Assembly (NCBI GenBank): GCA_001724275.1
Contig: MEDZ01000036.1
Location: 1 to 35,283, forward strand
Origin: Gemmatimonadetes bacterium SCN 70-22
GTDB taxonomy: Bacteria > Gemmatimonadota > Gemmatimonadetes > Gemmatimonadales > Gemmatimonadaceae
Length of the DNA: 35,283 nucleotides
Direction of reading: 5' to 3'
Shown: positions 32,694 to 35,283 of the stretch, in pieces
Layout: every line of letters begins with the position of its first letter
Numbering within the stretch: the first letter of the stretch is position 1
Notes under the pieces: generated by a model
Told to the model about the DNA's origin: nothing
The model's database searches: none
Seen by the model: only the letters and a program-made list of their open reading frames with translations
Program-made: the position numbers and the translations under genes

Positions 32694-35192
32694 TCAGTCG
32701 TATCGCAACGCCCGCATGGGTTGCGTCCGGCTGGCCCGGCGCGCCGGGATCCACCCTGCCCCGAACGCCACCGCCGCCAGGAGCAAGACCGCGGTCGCGA
32801 AGACGAACGGATCGTGCCCCTCCAGCCCGTAGAGGAGCGACTGCGCCGCACGCCCCAGGCCGAACGCTCCGAGCGCCCCCAGCGTCGCGCCGACGGCGAC
32901 CATCACCCCGACCTGCCGCAGGATCATCCCTCGCACGCGCCCGACATCCGCGCCCAGCGCCATCCGCACGCCGATCTCGCGCGTCCGCTGCGCCACCGAA
33001 TAGGCCAGGACGCCGTACAGCCCCACCGCCGCCAGCAGCGTCGCCAGGCACGCGAACGCGGCCGAGAGGATGGAGATCATCCGGTCCAGGAAGATGTTCT
33101 CCCGCAGCTGCTGGGGCATCGTCTTGAGCTCCTGCACCGGGAGCGCGGGGTCGATCCGCTTCATCATGCGCGGGATCTCCGCGATCAGCTGGTCGCTGGA
33201 TAGCCGCGTGCGGGTGTAGAAATACATCTGCCCCAGGATCCCCTCCTGCATCCATGGCAGGTAGAAGACGGGCTGCGGCTCGCGCTTGGCGTCGTTGTAG
33301 GCAACGTTGGGCGCCAGCCCCACGATCTGGATGCCTAGCGAGTCGTTGCCGCTGGCGCGCCCCATGAACTTGCCGACCGCGTCGCGCCCCAGCCCGAACT
33401 TCTCGGCGAAGGCCAGGTTCACCACCGCCACCCTCGGCGCCCCGGACTGGTCGGACGCGTGGAAGTCGCGCCCCGACAGCATCGAGGCGCCGATCATCGC
33501 GAAGTAACCTGCCCCCACCGCGGTGTAGCGCGAGTCGCAGTCGGTGTCGGGGAGGCACTCGAACCCTTGCACCCGCACGCCGTTCCCCCAACTGTCGCCC
33601 GACAGGAGCGGGACGAGCGAGCTCGTCACCCCGGTGACGCCGGGCAGGGCGCGCAGCTCGTCCTCGATGCGGGCGTAGAGCACCTTGGCGCGCAGGGTGT
33701 CGTAGCCCGCACGCAGGGGGGCGATCGAGAAGGTCGCGACGCTGTCGATGCGGATCCCGAGGTCGACGCGGCTCACGTTGACCAGGCTCTTGAGGAAGAG
33801 CCCGGCCGAGACGAGGAGCGCGGTGGAGAGGGCGATCTGCGCGACCGCGAGCGCCGTGCGGAAGCGCGCGGCCACGCCACCGCCGGCAATCTGTCCGGCC
33901 CCGGCGCGGATCGATGTGATGAGGTCGGGGCGCGTGGAGTGGAGCGCGGGGAAGAGGCCGAAGAGGAACCCCGTCCCCACGGCGAGCGCCGCCGCGAAGA
34001 GCAGCACCGGTGCCTGCACCCGGAACTCCAACGACATCGCCCCCTCGGGGGGGAGGAGACCGGCGATCCCCTGCAGCGTCCACCGCGCCACCAGCAGGCT
34101 CACCACCCCGCCGAGCATCGCCAGGACGAGCGACTCGACCAGCAGCTGCGAGACGAGCCGCTTGCGGCTGGCGCCTAGCGCCAGGCGCACCCCCATCTCG
34201 GTGGCGCGGCTCGCGCCGCGCGCGAGGAGGAGGTTGGCGATGTTCGCGCAGGCGATGAGCAGCACCACGGCGGTGATGGCGAAGAGCATCACCAGCGGCG
34301 TGCGCGCCTCGCCCTGCATGCTGCTCTGCCCACGGGCGCCCGGCTCCAGCACCACGCGCTTGGCCTTGAAGCGCGCCATCGTCGGCTCGCTCATCCCCCG
34401 CTGCAGCGGCGCCTCCACGTCGGCCAGGATCGGCGCGACGACGCGGTCCAGCCCCGCCTTCGTGGCCTCCATCGACATCCCCGCCTTGCGTCGCCCGAAG
34501 ACGTACACCCAGTAGTCGCGCCGATTCTCGAGGCCATTGTACGCCCCCACCCACACGCGCGACTGCATGGGGATGTACACCAGCGGGCGCGCGCCCAACG
34601 TGTTCCCCTCGAACCCCTCGGGGGCGACCCCCACGATGGTGTACGGCCGCCCGTTGATCCGCAGCAGCTCCCCCAGCGCGTCGCCCTTCCCGCCGAAGCG
34701 GTCGCTCCAGAAGCGGTGGCTGATCACCGCGACCATGTTGTCCGCCCCCGGCTCGTTGTCCCGCGGCTGGAGGAGGCGCCCTAACGCGGGGCGCAGCCCG
34801 AGCGTGGCGAAGTAGCCCCCCGTGACGAAGATCCCCTCCCCAACGGCCGGCTCGTCGCCGAGGGCGATGCTCGCCCCGAAGATCCGGTGCCCGGCGATCC
34901 CGGCCAGCGCCGTCTGCGTGCGCTCGAGGTCGCGCAGCATGGGATAGCTCCAGATCAAGCCGTCGCCGCACCCCGACTGGTTGCAGGAGTCGCTCCCCTG
35001 GATGGGGCCCGGGAGCTTCAGGTTGACCAGCTGCTCGGGCGCCTCGACCGGGAGGGGGCGCAGCAGAACCTGGTCGAACAGCGAATAGATCGCCGCATTC
35101 GCACCGATGCCGAGCGCCAGCGAGAGGATGGCGACCGCGTTGACGAATGGCGTCGTGCGGAGGGTGCGGAACGCGTAGCGGAGGTCGCGCAT
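32694..35192 (-). CDS. ADOP-type ABC transporter permease (MacB/FtsX family)
   Basis: An 832-aa permease of the acidobacterial duplicated orphan permease type: two MacB-PCD/FtsX repeats in one chain. It starts MRDLRYAFRTLRTTPFVNAV with TM1 (AVAILSLALGIGANAAIYSL), a periplasmic MacB-PCD domain (to about residue 280), and FtsX module 1 (LVMLFAITAVVLLIACANIA, ATEMGVRLALGASRKRLVSQ). A further TM segment (ALAVAQIALSTALLVSAGLF) leads to a second periplasmic domain and FtsX module 2 (TREIGVRMALGADVGRVRGM), ending PARRASRTQPMRALRYD. No ATPase is encoded next to it. ATG 35192 fits the family start although the preceding bases are pyrimidine-rich; an in-frame GTG at 35246 would add 18 residues. The substrate is unknown. 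Confidence 0.92.
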   Translation of the reverse strand: MRDLRYAFRTLRTTPFVNAVAILSLALGIGANAAIYSLFDQVLLRPLPVEAPEQLVNLKLPGPIQGSDSCNQSGCGDGLIWSYPMLRDLERTQTALAGIAGHRIFGASIALGDEPAVGEGIFVTGGYFATLGLRPALGRLLQPRDNEPGADNMVAVISHRFWSDRFGGKGDALGELLRINGRPYTIVGVAPEGFEGNTLGARPLVYIPMQSRVWVGAYNGLENRRDYWVYVFGRRKAGMSMEATKAGLDRVVAPILADVEAPLQRGMSEPTMARFKAKRVVLEPGARGQSSMQGEARTPLVMLFAITAVVLLIACANIANLLLARGASRATEMGVRLALGASRKRLVSQLLVESLVLAMLGGVVSLLVARWTLQGIAGLLPPEGAMSLEFRVQAPVLLFAAALAVGTGFLFGLFPALHSTRPDLITSIRAGAGQIAGGGVAARFRTALAVAQIALSTALLVSAGLFLKSLVNVSRVDLGIRIDSVATFSIAPLRAGYDTLRAKVLYARIEDELRALPGVTGVTSSLVPLLSGDSWGNGVRVQGFECLPDTDCDSRYTAVGAGYFAMIGASMLSGRDFHASDQSGAPRVAVVNLAFAEKFGLGRDAVGKFMGRASGNDSLGIQIVGLAPNVAYNDAKREPQPVFYLPWMQEGILGQMYFYTRTRLSSDQLIAEIPRMMKRIDPALPVQELKTMPQQLRENIFLDRMISILSAAFACLATLLAAVGLYGVLAYSVAQRTREIGVRMALGADVGRVRGMILRQVGVMVAVGATLGALGAFGLGRAAQSLLYGLEGHDPFVFATAVLLLAAVAFGAGWIPARRASRTQPMRALRYD

Positions 35193-35283
35193 CGGTCTGG
35201 AGGGGGTGGAGGGCAGTCCCGGGTGCCATGGTTCGACAGCCTCCACACGGCCGATGGTTTGGACCCCGGCCGTGGCACCACCC

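Overview
The window is about 35 kb of very GC-rich bacterial DNA (roughly 70% G+C by eye) with densely packed genes on both strands. No tRNA, rRNA, CRISPR array or transposase is visible. The gene mix points to a Gemmatimonadota chromosome, with Acidobacteriota second choice. The evidence is three receptor-type Ser/Thr kinases with beta-propeller or TPR sensor halves, an ADOP-type FtsX/MacB permease, secreted tandem amidohydrolases with degenerate metal sites, a Bacteroidetes-style small outer-membrane barrel and a domain-permuted multicopper oxidase. The phylum call is inference from gene content only.

Layout. 113-2749: propeller-type kinase. 2860-4808: an ArsR-family regulator under a palindromic operator, with an SRPBCC protein and a SnoaL-like protein. 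4884-6707: a baeRF-type release-factor-like protein and a CBS-domain protein, both minus strand. 7135-13421: two convergent TPR kinases. 14022-18436: two overlapping secreted amidohydrolase genes. 18520-20764: a VOC protein and, divergently, an ABC-F ATPase. 20767-23733: a frameshifted barrel-gene remnant, the permuted multicopper oxidase and an intact barrel paralogue. 24119-25444: a protein with three DUF1801-like domains. 25731-30556: a two-gene unit of an unrecognised 946-aa protein and a PhoD-like metallophosphatase. 30729-31157: a small membrane protein. 31213-32548: a second ArsR/SRPBCC cassette. 32694-35192: an ADOP permease.

How the genes may work together. The two ArsR/SRPBCC cassettes share one logic: a perfect palindrome lies on the promoter, and the predicted transcript starts at or next to the start codon, so the regulator probably represses itself on a (nearly) leaderless mRNA. 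The three kinases keep the same N-terminal geometry but carry different sensor halves. Convergent gene pairs are often separated by GC-rich hairpins without U-tracts. The strongest candidates for undescribed biology are the 946-aa protein/PhoD-like pair and the multicopper oxidase whose copper-ligand motifs occur in reversed domain order. A recurring octamer (GCCTAACG, either strand) and short in-frame 12-bp tandem repeats run through the window.
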